Source of the DNA: Phycisphaerales bacterium
GTDB lineage: Bacteria > Planctomycetota > Phycisphaerae > Phycisphaerales > UBA1924
NCBI GenBank assembly: GCA_029260295.1
Contig: JAJDDN010000006.1
Span: 310,001 to 374,000, forward strand
DNA: 64,000 bases
Direction of reading: 5' to 3'
Every line of letters begins with the position of its first letter. Position 1 is the stretch's first letter. Of this stretch, positions 8,788-17,616 are shown one piece after another. Under the pieces are notes generated by a model. It did no database searches and was not told the DNA's origin. It saw nothing but the letters and a program-made list of their open reading frames with translations. Both the position numbers and the translations under genes were made by a program.

Positions 8788-8972
8788 CAAAGTTTACAGA
8801 AATTCTGATGGCCCTAACTCTTATCGGTATTGCTGTCGGCGGCGCGGTCAAAATCACCCTGAGACAAGAAAAAGAGGCAATGCTAATCCTTTATCCAGGA
8901 AGCGCCTTTCTTGTCATTTGTGGAATATGGCTGATTGTCCATTGTCTTCGAAGAGATAAATCTAAAGACTGA
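8784..8972 (+). CDS. Small two-helix membrane protein, unknown function
   Basis: This is a 62-residue protein with two hydrophobic segments (about residues 6-24 and 32-52) and a basic C-terminal tail (CLRRDKSKD). Its ATG overlaps the stop of the LPS permease gene by four bases, which argues for a real, translationally coupled gene. No family is recognised. It could be a small partner of the permease complex, but nothing in the sequence proves that. Confidence 0.5.
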   Translation: MTKFTEILMALTLIGIAVGGAVKITLRQEKEAMLILYPGSAFLVICGIWLIVHCLRRDKSKD

Positions 8973-8986
8973 TCCCAATTTATTCT

Positions 8987-9034
8987 GGGTGCCACGGCTT
9001 GGCTTTGGGGGGTCTTCGGCAAGCCGTGTCTTCG
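8987..9034. repeat. REP-like single-hairpin repeat (half unit)
   Basis: The element starts GGGTGCCAC, forms a hairpin from CACGGCTTG (8993-9001) and CAAGCCGTG (9020-9028), and ends GTGTCTTCG. The ends match one half of the 3461-3568 and 61911-62016 elements, but the stem is different. It sits 14 bases after a stop codon, like the other copies. Confidence 0.7.
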
Positions 9035-9121
9035 CATTACCCTATCTACAATCCCCTACCCGATTCCCCTTGCATCAAGCAAGAAAATCGGTGACAATCG
9101 CGCCAGCGAAAGGACATCACC

Positions 9122-10417
9122 ATGGCATCAATCAACTTCTACTTCCAGGTCCACCAGCCCCACCGCCTCAAGCCCTACTCCGTCTTCCACACGGACCCCT
9201 TCTACTTCGACGAGGACGCCAACGGCACCATCTGTAAAAAAGTCGCCGACAAGTGCTACCGCCCGACCACCAAGCTCATGCTCGATCTGATCAAGAAGCA
9301 CGAGGGCAACTTCCGCATCTCGTATGCCATCACAGGCACCGTCATCGACCAGTGGAAGAAGTTTTGCCCCGATGTCCTCGACCTCTTCGTACAACTCGCA
9401 GAAACCGGCTGCTGTGAGTTTGTCGCCGAGACTTACTACCACTCCCTGAGCTACATCTATTCTCAAGACGAGTTCGCCCACCAGGTCGACATGCACACCA
9501 AGCTCATCGAAGAACACTTCGGACAAACCCCAACCGTCTTCCGAAACACCGAACTCATCTACACCAACGAACTCTCCCAAGCCTTATCGAAAATCAAAGA
9601 CAAAGACGGCAACCCAAGATTCCTAGGCACCATCTGCGAAGGCACCGATCGCCACCTCGGATACCGCTCCCCAAACCACATCTACCGCCCGCCCAACGAC
9701 GAAAACGATCAACCACTCATGGGCCCCGACGGCCGCCCATTCGGATTGCTTTTAAAGAACTACAAACTCTCCGACGACATCGCCTTCCGCTTCTCAAACA
9801 AAGCATGGGAAGAATGGCCCCTCACCACCGAAAAATTCGCCAAGTGGGTCCACAACATCAACGGCGACGGCTACCTCTGCAACCTCTTCATGGACTACGA
9901 AACCTTCGGCGAGCATCAATGGGAAGACACCGGCATCTTCAACTTCCTTAGCAAGCTCCCCGAAGCGGTCTTCGACATCGCCAAAAAAGAAGACGGCACA
10001 ACCGAAAACCACTTCATCACACCGTCCGAGGCCCTCAAAAGATTCGACCCCGTCGGCGTCTACGATGTCCCCGAGTTCATCTCATGGGCCGACACCGAAC
10101 GCGACCTCACCGCATGGCGAGGCAACGACATGCAGCACAACGCCCTCGACGAAACCTACAAAGTCGAAGAAACCATCAAAGACCGCCTCGTAGAAATCAA
10201 AGCCGTTGGCGACCACGCGCGTGAAAAAGAGATCGAATACATCATCGACGATTGGCGCAAGCTCACCACCTCCGACCACTTCTACTACATGTGCACCAAA
10301 TACTGGGCCGACGGCGATGTCCACAAATATTTTTCACCCTACGACTCCCCCTACGACGGCTACATCAACTTCATGAATGTCCTCGACAATGTCCGCACCC
10401 GAATCGCCAAGGCTTAG
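9122..10417 (+). CDS. Glycoside hydrolase family 57 protein
   Basis: GH57 enzymes act on alpha-glucans such as starch and glycogen with retention of configuration. The family marks are HQPHR (HQP at residues 11-13), FRNTEL with the probable nucleophile Glu, and FMDYETFGEHQW with the probable acid/base Asp. There is no signal peptide, so it should act in the cytoplasm on storage glucan. The ATG at 9122 has AAGGA 7 to 8 bases upstream. Its stop overlaps that of tcmP on the other strand (10414-10417). The exact activity (amylase, branching or other) cannot be told from the sequence. Confidence 0.9.
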   Translation: MASINFYFQVHQPHRLKPYSVFHTDPFYFDEDANGTICKKVADKCYRPTTKLMLDLIKKHEGNFRISYAITGTVIDQWKKFCPDVLDLFVQLAETGCCEFVAETYYHSLSYIYSQDEFAHQVDMHTKLIEEHFGQTPTVFRNTELIYTNELSQALSKIKDKDGNPRFLGTICEGTDRHLGYRSPNHIYRPPNDENDQPLMGPDGRPFGLLLKNYKLSDDIAFRFSNKAWEEWPLTTEKFAKWVHNINGDGYLCNLFMDYETFGEHQWEDTGIFNFLSKLPEAVFDIAKKEDGTTENHFITPSEALKRFDPVGVYDVPEFISWADTERDLTAWRGNDMQHNALDETYKVEETIKDRLVEIKAVGDHAREKEIEYIIDDWRKLTTSDHFYYMCTKYWADGDVHKYFSPYDSPYDGYINFMNVLDNVRTRIAKA

Positions 10418-11229
10418 AATAAATTACGCTGACCTTTCTCATCGATTGCCCTCGCTTCATCCCAAAACTTCAGACCAAGTGGGTGCTCAGTCGCGTACAG
10501 CAATGTGTAGATATCGCGATTGCTTGTGTTTTGCACTTGTGTAGTCTCAAAAAATTGATATCCGAGTTTTTTAAGTTGCTCAATGTATCTCAATCGAAAT
10601 TTTTCCGGCAATCTTTCAGTTGGCGAATTATTGAATGCATCCCTCCAACCACTTTCGCCAATAAAACGATCTAGGTTCGATTCGGGATTTGATTCATAGT
10701 ATTTTTTCCAGTTCCGCATCGCGTCCATGTTATCTGCCAGCAAAACAATTAGGTCAACTTTACGAGTGGACAGCTTTCGTGCTGTCTCGTAGTCAAAATG
10801 AAGCCCAAACGGATCCACAAAGGCCACAGCCAGACAATTGCGCTTTGGAATTCCGTCCATCACTTGATCAATGCAATCATTTGCATCACCTTGGTAGATT
10901 TTGAACTTACACTCAGGAGAGTATCTTCTTAGCCTGGATTCCAGTGCAATACAGTTTTCTTGATCCCTCTCGCATAAATGTAAAAAACTGAACTGATTGT
11001 CGACACTTGCTGCAATCAGCGAACTTGTCATTACAAGTTCTCCAGTTCCCTTAATCCTTGCGATTCCGGCCCCACTAAATAGATCTAAGTATTGCCGATG
11101 GGGCCATTTGTCTTTCATCGCTTTGGAAACGATCTTTAAATAATTTTCTAGAAAATGATACTTCTTCTTTGCCCACCAGCCAATGTCAGGTATAACCAGT
11201 TTGTCATCTTCGAGTTCATATTGTTGCAT
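10414..11229 (-). CDS. tcmP: Three-Cys-motif partner protein TcmP (methyltransferase-like)
   Basis: This ~271-residue protein matches the TcmP family, named for its link to three-Cys-motif genes. Visible features are [14 protein letters not shown] near the start, [13 protein letters not shown] (like the SAM-binding motif I of Rossmann methyltransferases), CERDQENC, and [11 protein letters not shown], placed where a methyltransferase catalytic DPxx loop would be. The C-terminal half is mixed helical. The ATG at 11229 lies inside the end of the DUF5131 gene (14-base overlap), so the pair is co-translated. Base composition is clearly richer in A and T than the neighbours, which suggests transfer. 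A methyltransferase activity is inference; no substrate is known. Confidence 0.85.
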   Translation of the reverse strand: MQQYELEDDKLVIPDIGWWAKKKYHFLENYLKIVSKAMKDKWPHRQYLDLFSGAGIARIKGTGELVMTSSLIAASVDNQFSFLHLCERDQENCIALESRLRRYSPECKFKIYQGDANDCIDQVMDGIPKRNCLAVAFVDPFGLHFDYETARKLSTRKVDLIVLLADNMDAMRNWKKYYESNPESNLDRFIGESGWRDAFNNSPTERLPEKFRLRYIEQLKKLGYQFFETTQVQNTSNRDIYTLLYATEHPLGLKFWDEARAIDEKGQRNLF

Positions 11230-11977
11230 ATGGCATTTCGTCCCAAATTTTCCCATCAAGCTCACGCCCAGCATCCTTCTTTCGCACACCGCCCCACTGC
11301 TTAAAGAAGAATGGCACATCCTTCGCCTCACACTGCTCCTTGATCTGCATCACCCAAGTCCCCGCCATCGGCCGAGACCCCGGCCCACTCTCGCCGCCAA
11401 CAATCACCCAGTGAATATCTTTCAATGGCATCCTCGGCAACGGACCAAGCAACGGCTCGCACGAAAGGAACCGAACCTTTGCAGGAATCCTTTGCAACAA
11501 CCGTATGCGTTCATAGTACTGCTTTGATTCAACGCTTGTGCCCATCCATACATTATCAGGCCAATTTAACTTGCCTGCATACTTCAATGCTATCTCAGGC
11601 CGCTTCGTTAATACCTGAAAAGTGTGTTGTGGACACCGCTCCATCACATCAAACACTTCACGAATGAACCGCAATGGCACATTTTCGTGGAATAGATCAC
11701 TCATTGAGTTGACGAAAATAATCCGAGGCAATCGCCAAGACAGCGGTACCTTGAGCGCCTCGTAGTCCAAGTTGATCTCGCCATTAAAGACCGGAAGCCC
11801 TGCGCGAGACTTCTGAGCAAGCCCACGATACTTGTCACCTGTTTTGTTTGGCATTGACCCAAGTCGTATAGCCATGCGAGCTGCATAACAGTTCAGGCAT
11901 CCAGGCGACACCGGCGTGCATCCAGCAACCGGATTCCAAGTAGCCTCTGTCCACTCGATTGATGAGCCAACTGACAT
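11216..11977 (-). CDS. DUF5131 / phage Gp37-Gp68-like three-Cys-motif protein
   Basis: This ~253-residue protein is of the DUF5131 (phage Gp37/Gp68) type. After [13 protein letters not shown] come Cys20, Cys27 and Cys30 (C-x6-C-x2-C), the three-Cys motif that gives the group its name. Other marks are [28 protein letters not shown] and [11 protein letters not shown]. Parts resemble the spore-photoproduct-lyase/radical SAM barrel, so an iron-sulfur cluster is plausible, although the Cys spacing is not the standard CxxxCxxC. The ATG at 11977 is chosen over 12031 because AGGAGG lies 6 bases upstream. It is the first gene of the pair with tcmP. Confidence 0.87.
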   Translation of the reverse strand: MSVGSSIEWTEATWNPVAGCTPVSPGCLNCYAARMAIRLGSMPNKTGDKYRGLAQKSRAGLPVFNGEINLDYEALKVPLSWRLPRIIFVNSMSDLFHENVPLRFIREVFDVMERCPQHTFQVLTKRPEIALKYAGKLNWPDNVWMGTSVESKQYYERIRLLQRIPAKVRFLSCEPLLGPLPRMPLKDIHWVIVGGESGPGSRPMAGTWVMQIKEQCEAKDVPFFFKQWGGVRKKDAGRELDGKIWDEMPYATI

Positions 11978-12192
11978 AATGAGCCTCCTAGTAAATTGAG
12001 TGTACCACAATTGCGGACAAATACCAAACACTTGCCCTTTATTTATCTTCGCATATCTCGTGCCGCATTTTCACCACAAGCACCCAGAGCATCTAATACC
12101 ACCTAACGCGGGCCGATTTCGCATAATTTTCCCTTGTGCCTCCCAAATCAAACCGATAAACTGGACACCAAGTCTAACAACAAAGGGAAGCC

Positions 12193-13623
12193 ATGTTCAA
12201 ATCAATCACCGCCGCCGCCATCGCCGCGATCTTCATCGCATCGACCACCACATCCGCCCAAACAAGCGCATTCACCTACCAAGGCACCCTCGACGACGCC
12301 GGCACCCCAGCCAACGGCTCTTACGACATCCAGTTCTTCCTCTTCAACCACCCCACATTGGACTTCGACACCTTTCTTGTAGCCGATACCGTACTCGGAG
12401 TCACGGTCACCGATGGGCTCTTTTCAGTCGAAGTCGATCTTGGTAACAACCACTTTTCCACAACACAGGAACGATATCTAGAACTCCGTGTCCGCCCCGC
12501 CGGAGGCCCAGCCTACACAATCCTCACCCCTCGCCAGCTCCTCACCACATCCCCCAGCGCTGTCCGGTCCCAGTTCGCTGATCTCGCATTCAGCGCCGAC
12601 ACCGTAAACTTCCCGGTCGTCGAGTTTGTTGATTCCTCGGGCGCATTGTTACGGCTCGTCAATGACCACCCCTCCGGCATCGGGATCGTCGGCCAAGGAA
12701 CAAACAGAGGCCTCTCCGGAATCGGCGGCGCCCCAGCCTTTGGTACCCCGTCCGCCCCAGCCCAAACCGGAGTCTCTGGCTTCTCAAACACCGTCGGTGT
12801 CCAGGGCTCTTCTATGGCTGGCACTGGTGTCGTCGGCGCCTCCGCAATCGGCACCGGCGGGCACTTCACAAGCGACGCGACCACCGCAAACTCAATCGCA
12901 CTCTTCGCAAACATCACCACTACCACGCCCGGCTCCTTCTCAACAGCAATCCGCGGGCACAACAATGGTGAAGGCGGCTCCGGAATCGGTGTCTATGGAT
13001 CGCAGGCCGGCTCGGGCTGGGGTGTATACGGAACGACAAACGGTACCGGTGTTGGCGTATTCGGAGACGCCGGCGTATCCGGGATCGGGATCCGAGGCGA
13101 TGGCGGCGGCGGCGGCACCGCGGGGTGGTTCAACGGGCTTGTCAACATAGTCGGAACCCTCACCAAATCCGGTGGCTCATTCAAGATCGATCACCCTCTA
13201 GACCCCAAAAATATGTACCTCTCCCACTCCTTCGTTGAATCACCCGACATGAAAAATATCTACGACGGCGTAGTTACACTCAACAAACACGGACAAGCAA
13301 TCGTCACCCTCCCTTCCTACTTCAACGCACTCAATCAAGAGTTCCGCTACCAGCTCACCACCATCGGCGGCTACGCACCGGTCTACATCGCCGCGGAAAT
13401 CGAATCTTCAATAAACGCACAACAGTTCGCCATCGCCGGCGGAACCCCGGGGCTCAAAGTCTCATGGCAGGTCACCGGCATCCGTCATGACGCGTGGGCA
13501 AATAAAAACCGTATCCCGATCGAAGAATACAAAGCCGACAACGAGATAGGCCTGTACCTCAACCCAGAATCCTTCGGCCAACCCAAAGAACTCGGTATCG
13601 GATACATCCAAACCCAAGACTAA
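12193..13623 (+). CDS. Exported fibre-like surface protein
   Basis: This 476-residue protein has a signal peptide (about residues 1-23, ending SAQ) and an N-terminal all-beta domain (FTYQGTLDDAGTPANGSYDIQFFLF). A Gly-rich middle (about 155-310) repeats short units such as GVGVFG, GIGIRG and GVYGTTNG, like a trimeric fibre. The C-terminal domain has HPLDPKNMYLSHSFVESPDM, LNKHGQAIVTLP and GTPGLKVSWQVTGIRHDAWA, seen in many uncharacterised tail-fibre-like bacterial surface proteins. The ATG follows AAGGGA by a few bases. A role at the cell surface is inferred from the export signal and fibre pattern. Confidence 0.75.
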   Translation: MFKSITAAAIAAIFIASTTTSAQTSAFTYQGTLDDAGTPANGSYDIQFFLFNHPTLDFDTFLVADTVLGVTVTDGLFSVEVDLGNNHFSTTQERYLELRVRPAGGPAYTILTPRQLLTTSPSAVRSQFADLAFSADTVNFPVVEFVDSSGALLRLVNDHPSGIGIVGQGTNRGLSGIGGAPAFGTPSAPAQTGVSGFSNTVGVQGSSMAGTGVVGASAIGTGGHFTSDATTANSIALFANITTTTPGSFSTAIRGHNNGEGGSGIGVYGSQAGSGWGVYGTTNGTGVGVFGDAGVSGIGIRGDGGGGGTAGWFNGLVNIVGTLTKSGGSFKIDHPLDPKNMYLSHSFVESPDMKNIYDGVVTLNKHGQAIVTLPSYFNALNQEFRYQLTTIGGYAPVYIAAEIESSINAQQFAIAGGTPGLKVSWQVTGIRHDAWANKNRIPIEEYKADNEIGLYLNPESFGQPKELGIGYIQTQD

Positions 13624-13632
13624 TCAAACAGT

Positions 13633-14049
13633 TTACTTACCCGCATCCCCGCGCAGACCCATCGCACGCTCGATGATGCCCTCGCGGTCATCGGTTTGGC
13701 TCTCTACAAACTCAAAGTGCCACTCGTTGGTCGACTTGAACTTTAACGGCACCGCCGTGGCCGCCAAATCAATAATCGGGTATTCATACAACGGGGCCTT
13801 CATGACACGCCCCTCATGGATCGGCTCGTAGCCATCGAGGGCGAGCCGGACATCGTACTTGCCGTAATATTTAAAGCCCGCCTCACAAGGGGTCACCCCG
13901 ATTACCTCATCATTAAGCCACACCCGTGCCCCGCTGGGCTGGCTGGTCACCTTAACCCGCCGCTCCACACACCCCACCGACCCCATAAAAAAACCAGTGA
14001 AGAGCAAGGCTAGTGACGCGATTTTTGTACACTGTGCATACTTACCCAT
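13633..14049 (-). CDS. PEGA-domain lipoprotein
   Basis: This ~138-residue protein starts at the ATG at 14049, which overlaps the end of lptB by 8 bases. Its signal peptide ends in a lipobox-like GSVGC, so it is probably lipid-anchored. Residues after this (VKVTSQPSGARVWLNDEVIGVTP) are a PEGA domain, a small beta-sandwich found on envelope surfaces. The frame could be extended to 14109, but that start would lie inside lptB and leave the signal peptide internal. Co-translation with lptB suggests an envelope role; the function is unknown. Confidence 0.75.
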   Translation of the reverse strand: MGKYAQCTKIASLALLFTGFFMGSVGCVERRVKVTSQPSGARVWLNDEVIGVTPCEAGFKYYGKYDVRLALDGYEPIHEGRVMKAPLYEYPIIDLAATAVPLKFKSTNEWHFEFVESQTDDREGIIERAMGLRGDAGK

Positions 14050-14809
14050 TGCTTGCCCCTGCAACTTCTGTTGATTCGTCAAACTCGTCGCCGCGAAACA
14101 TTGAACCAAGGTACGCCCGGCGGACCAGCTCGGAGTTGATCAACGCTTTGGGGGTTCCTTCAGCAAGCACCCGGCCTGAATCCAGAATGTACGCCCGATC
14201 GCACACATTGAGAGTCTGCTGCACATTGTGATCGGTAATCAGAATCGAGATCCCGCGCTGCGTAAGCGACCGGATCTCGGCTTGCAGGTCTTCGACCGCG
14301 ATCGGATCCACACCTGAAAACGGCTCGTCGAGCAGAATCAGCTTCGGATTGGTTACCAGTGAGCGTGCGATCTCAAGTTTACGCCGCTCGCCCCCTGAGC
14401 ATGTCCGGGCCGCGTCGTTGGCTTTGTGGGTGAGCCCGAACTGATCGAGCAACTCCGACGCTTTGAGTTTCCGCTGCTTCCGCGACAGGTCCTGGGTTTC
14501 CATTATCGCCAGCAGATTCTGTTCGCAGGTGAGCCGCTGGAACACCGATGGTTCTTGCGACAGGTATCCCATTCCGAGCCGGGCGTGACGGTACATCGGG
14601 AGCCCGGTCACTTCGGTATTGTTGAAGATCACCCGGCCCTCGTCGCGCTCGATCATCCCGATCGTCATTCGAAAGGTCGTCGTCTTCCCCGCTCCATTTC
14701 GGCCGAGGAGCCCCACGATCTCAGAGTGCTCCACCTCTAGCGACACACCATTGACCACGGCTCGTCCGCCGTAGGACTTCTTCAGGTTAATCGCTTCGAG
14801 CAATGACAT
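14042..14809 (-). CDS. lptB: LPS export ABC transporter ATP-binding protein LptB
   Basis: LptB is the cytoplasmic ATPase that drives LPS extraction by LptF/LptG. At 255 residues it has the usual length. Walker A is GRNGAGKT (residues 36-43), the ABC signature is CSGGERRKLEIARSL, Walker B is LILLDEPFSGVDPIAV and the switch His is in ITDHNVQQTL. The order and wording of these motifs match the LptB subfamily (DEPFAGVDPI type). TAAACT ends 6 bases before the ATG. The PEGA lipoprotein gene overlaps its 3 prime end. Partner permeases are at 3646-5355 and 7663-8787. Confidence 0.95.
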   Translation of the reverse strand: MSLLEAINLKKSYGGRAVVNGVSLEVEHSEIVGLLGRNGAGKTTTFRMTIGMIERDEGRVIFNNTEVTGLPMYRHARLGMGYLSQEPSVFQRLTCEQNLLAIMETQDLSRKQRKLKASELLDQFGLTHKANDAARTCSGGERRKLEIARSLVTNPKLILLDEPFSGVDPIAVEDLQAEIRSLTQRGISILITDHNVQQTLNVCDRAYILDSGRVLAEGTPKALINSELVRRAYLGSMFRGDEFDESTEVAGASNG

Positions 14810-14815
14810 GAACCA

Positions 14816-14821
14816 AGTTTA
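14816..14821 (-). promoter_or_regulatory. Putative leaderless -10 box of lptB
   Basis: TAAACT on the minus strand ends 6 bases before the lptB ATG at 14809. There is no Shine-Dalgarno, and only 29 bases separate lptB from the upstream gene. Confidence 0.45.
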
Positions 14822-14838
14822 GCACCCCCACCCTCAAA

Positions 14839-16566
14839 CTACGGACACCCATCCCCAAACGCCGTCAAGAATGAGCTGATATCAAAGAAATCAAACGCCC
14901 CGTCACTATTGAAGTCCACCACCAGATCCCCGGCCACGAACGCTGTTAAGAATCCACTGATGTCAAAGAAATCCAACGCCCCGTCACCATTCATGTCTGC
15001 AGGACAACTCACAACTACCTGGAGTTCATACGCCCCCATATCAACAACCGGCGAAGCCGAAGGCCCCGTATCAACTGTGTTTGGATCATCCACAAATCGA
15101 TTGTCTCCGGATATATCCGTCAACAATCCAGTCCGGACAAACGCATTGTTTCCCGCATCAACACAAGGCGACCCAGACAGGAACCCGTAATCACCGCTGG
15201 CCGCATTGACAAATAATGGATTGGCTTGATGGCTCCCTGGGAAATCATCCGGATTGGGCGGATCTTCGCCCGGGACCCCAGTCAACAACCCTTGCATACA
15301 GCTGTACTCAACACTCGCTCCTTCGTTCTGCATCCGAGATACCGGGAGCGGGTCCTCGCCACAGCATGGCTGGGGCGACCAGTTCCCCCACAATACTGAG
15401 TTCTGGATCATTCCTTGCCCGGCAACCACACCGGCACCTGATTTATCAGAGGTATTGTCCACGATCGTGCATTGATCAATCGTCGCCGTCGAGAATCCAT
15501 TGACAAAGATTGCTCCGCCAAACCCGCTTGCAATATCAGGCACATCACTTGGACAATCAAACCCACCACAAGTCCCCGCAACAACCGCTCGATTGCCTGA
15601 AAATACGGATTGCACAATCTCGATATCCCCAGCACTGTAAATCCCACCGCCAATGTTCGTATACCCATTCACAAACGAGCAGTTCTCAATATACGCCCCG
15701 TCCCCAAGCACCGCGATCGCCCCGCCGACAACCGCGTTTCCGAAGGTCCCGTTGTGCCAGCCCGAGTTGTTTGCAAATGAAGTCCCGATCACCGTGAGTA
15801 CGATCTGATCACTCGAATAAATACCCCCACCATTGCCAGTCGCCCAGTGACCTTGATCAGCAGCATTAAAGCTGAACTCGCTGTCATAGATACTCAACGC
15901 CTGTCCCGGCATGCCCTGAGACACCGTCGCATAGATCCCGCCACCCTCTCCAGAACGCGTTGAGACATTGCTGATGAATCGGCATCCGTCAAAGACCGGG
16001 CTCCCGTCTTCTACATACACACCTGAGCCAATCCGCGCCGCGTTGTTCCTGATTGTGCAATCAACAACCGTCGGGCTCGAATCAAGCAAATACATCCCCC
16101 CGCCCGCTCCGCCAAGACCCGCAAACCCATTATCACCACCATACCCATCACGGATCGTGAACCCATCAACCAGCGTGCTTTGGCCCACCCCTTGCGCCTC
16201 AATCACATGTAGAACCGAGATTGACGCACCGCTCAGGGTGGTGACATGCGCGGCCGAATCACGCTGGCCGCGAACAGTTTCTGATCCATCAAACCCGCCA
16301 TAGATCGCCACGCCATCACGGAGCAAGATCCCCGCACTCTCACTCCCCGCGGCTGTACTGCTGGGTTGATACATTCCTTGACGAACCCAAACCTCATCGC
16401 CTGCAATCGAGGCATCAATCCCCGATTGCACATCCCGGAAGGCCGAGCCCCAACTTGTGCCATCTCCGCCAACAGCAGCACTAGAACTCACATGCCACAC
16501 CGTTCCAGCAGTCGCCAGCCCAGAAGCCAAAGCCAGCACACCAATCATCGAAACACAACACTTCAT
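14839..16566 (-). CDS. Secreted right-handed beta-helix protein with dockerin-like tail
   Basis: This ~575-residue exported protein starts at the ATG at 16566, preceded by GGAG at 6 bases; the longer frame from 16662 has a poor N-terminus. A signal peptide (ending LATAG) is followed by WHVSSSAAVGGDGTSWGSAFRDVQSGID, the typical start of polymorphic-outer-membrane-like beta-helix proteins. Many beta-helix turns follow (GGGIYSSD, NCSFVNGYTNIGGGIYS). The last ~55 residues are the paired cassette ADMNGDGALDFFDISGFLTAF ... DFFDISSFLTAFGDGCP, split here. The tail is a Ca-binding-loop dockerin-like module. Substrate or adhesion target is unknown. Confidence 0.85.
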   Translation of the reverse strand: MKCCVSMIGVLALASGLATAGTVWHVSSSAAVGGDGTSWGSAFRDVQSGIDASIAGDEVWVRQGMYQPSSTAAGSESAGILLRDGVAIYGGFDGSETVRGQRDSAAHVTTLSGASISVLHVIEAQGVGQSTLVDGFTIRDGYGGDNGFAGLGGAGGGMYLLDSSPTVVDCTIRNNAARIGSGVYVEDGSPVFDGCRFISNVSTRSGEGGGIYATVSQGMPGQALSIYDSEFSFNAADQGHWATGNGGGIYSSDQIVLTVIGTSFANNSGWHNGTFGNAVVGGAIAVLGDGAYIENCSFVNGYTNIGGGIYSAGDIEIVQSVFSGNRAVVAGTCGGFDCPSDVPDIASGFGGAIFVNGFSTATIDQCTIVDNTSDKSGAGVVAGQGMIQNSVLWGNWSPQPCCGEDPLPVSRMQNEGASVEYSCMQGLLTGVPGEDPPNPDDFPGSHQANPLFVNAASGDYGFLSGSPCVDAGNNAFVRTGLLTDISGDNRFVDDPNTVDTGPSASPVVDMGAYELQVVVSCPADMNGDGALDFFDISGFLTAFVAGDLVVDFNSDGAFDFFDISSFLTAFGDGCP

Positions 16567-16916
16567 ACCATTCTCCAGAATGCAACCTACCTCACCCGGC
16601 AACAACACCAAGCATCGCGAAACGATTCGCCAACACACATTGCAACCCACATGCCAACTCAAAACATCCGTTATAGCCGATGAACAATAGATTTAATACA
16701 GACTTGTCTTCTATTGGTGGCGTCTGGCCAATATCACTGGCCAATAGAAGCCAATCACTGCGATATGCATCACTCGCAACTTCAGCCCTAACGGAAATCC
16801 CGCTTCCCAATCTACACCTATCAGTTCGCGCAACTCTCATACAAGACAATCCTTCCTGTTCGCCCCATACTGAGAGAGACACACAGACAACCCTTCAAAC
16901 TGCATAGGAGTTCCAG
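16567..16916. other. Intergenic region between divergent secreted-protein genes
   Basis: These 350 bases separate the beta-helix gene (minus) from the PEP-CTERM gene (plus). Short open frames here lack family resemblance and good ribosome sites. TTGGTGGCGTCTGGCCA and TGGCCAATAGAAGCCAA, at about 16713-16754, form an imperfect inverted repeat. The plus-strand gene has TAGGAG before its ATG. No further gene is seen. Confidence 0.5.
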
Positions 16917-17615
16917 ATGCAAGCCAGAATTCAATCCACACGATCAGTCGCCATAATGCTCGCTCTCGCCGCTGTCACAACAGCACACGCCGAGATCGCT
17001 TACAGCCAAACCCTCGCCGACCTCGATTCCACCGACTTTGGATGGTTCAGCCACTCAGAACCCAGAGCTACCAGAAACTTCAAGCACGCCGACAACTTCC
17101 AACTTTCAACAAGCACCCAAATCAACCAGGTCAACTGGTGGGGTATGACCGAAGGCGTCGCCTCGACGGACCTCAAAAACTTCGACACCTTCCAGATCGA
17201 GTTCTACACATCACGCACAACCAACAACAACCGCATCAAACCCGATGTTCTCATCGCCACTGAATCATTCGACATCAGCCAGACCAACACCACCGACACC
17301 GGCCACCGCACCGCAACCGGCGCCATCAAATACAGCCACCAGATCACACTCACCAACACCCTCTCATTGGATGCAAATACAACCTACTGGATCGCCATCA
17401 GCGCCCGCTCAATCGACGGCTCCGCCGACGCCTGGCAATGGCTCGACTCCGATCTCTTTGGTGGCGCTTCAAGTAGTTGGGACTACGCAAACAACCGCTG
17501 GCTCGCCCTACAAGACACAGACAGCGCCTTTCAGCTTGTATCAGTTCCCGCCCCGGCATCTTCACTGGCAATGGTATTGGGACTCGCCGCAACCACCCGC
17601 CGTCGCCGCGGATGA
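16917..17615 (+). CDS. Exported protein with PEP-CTERM-like sorting tail
   Basis: This 232-residue protein has a signal peptide (about residues 1-25, ending AHA). A beta-rich body follows (FNFHSEP-like lead, NFKHADNFQLSTSTQINQVNWWG, TYWIAI, WQWLDSD), resembling choice-of-anchor type domains. The last ~22 residues are PAPASSLAMVLGLAATTRRRRG: a Pro-rich turn, a hydrophobic segment and an Arg run. That is the PEP-CTERM pattern recognised by exosortase-type systems. The ATG is preceded by TAGGAG. It ends one base before the AraC gene on the other strand. The function is unknown. Confidence 0.82.
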   Translation: MQARIQSTRSVAIMLALAAVTTAHAEIAYSQTLADLDSTDFGWFSHSEPRATRNFKHADNFQLSTSTQINQVNWWGMTEGVASTDLKNFDTFQIEFYTSRTTNNNRIKPDVLIATESFDISQTNTTDTGHRTATGAIKYSHQITLTNTLSLDANTTYWIAISARSIDGSADAWQWLDSDLFGGASSSWDYANNRWLALQDTDSAFQLVSVPAPASSLAMVLGLAATTRRRRG

Positions 17616-17616
17616 T

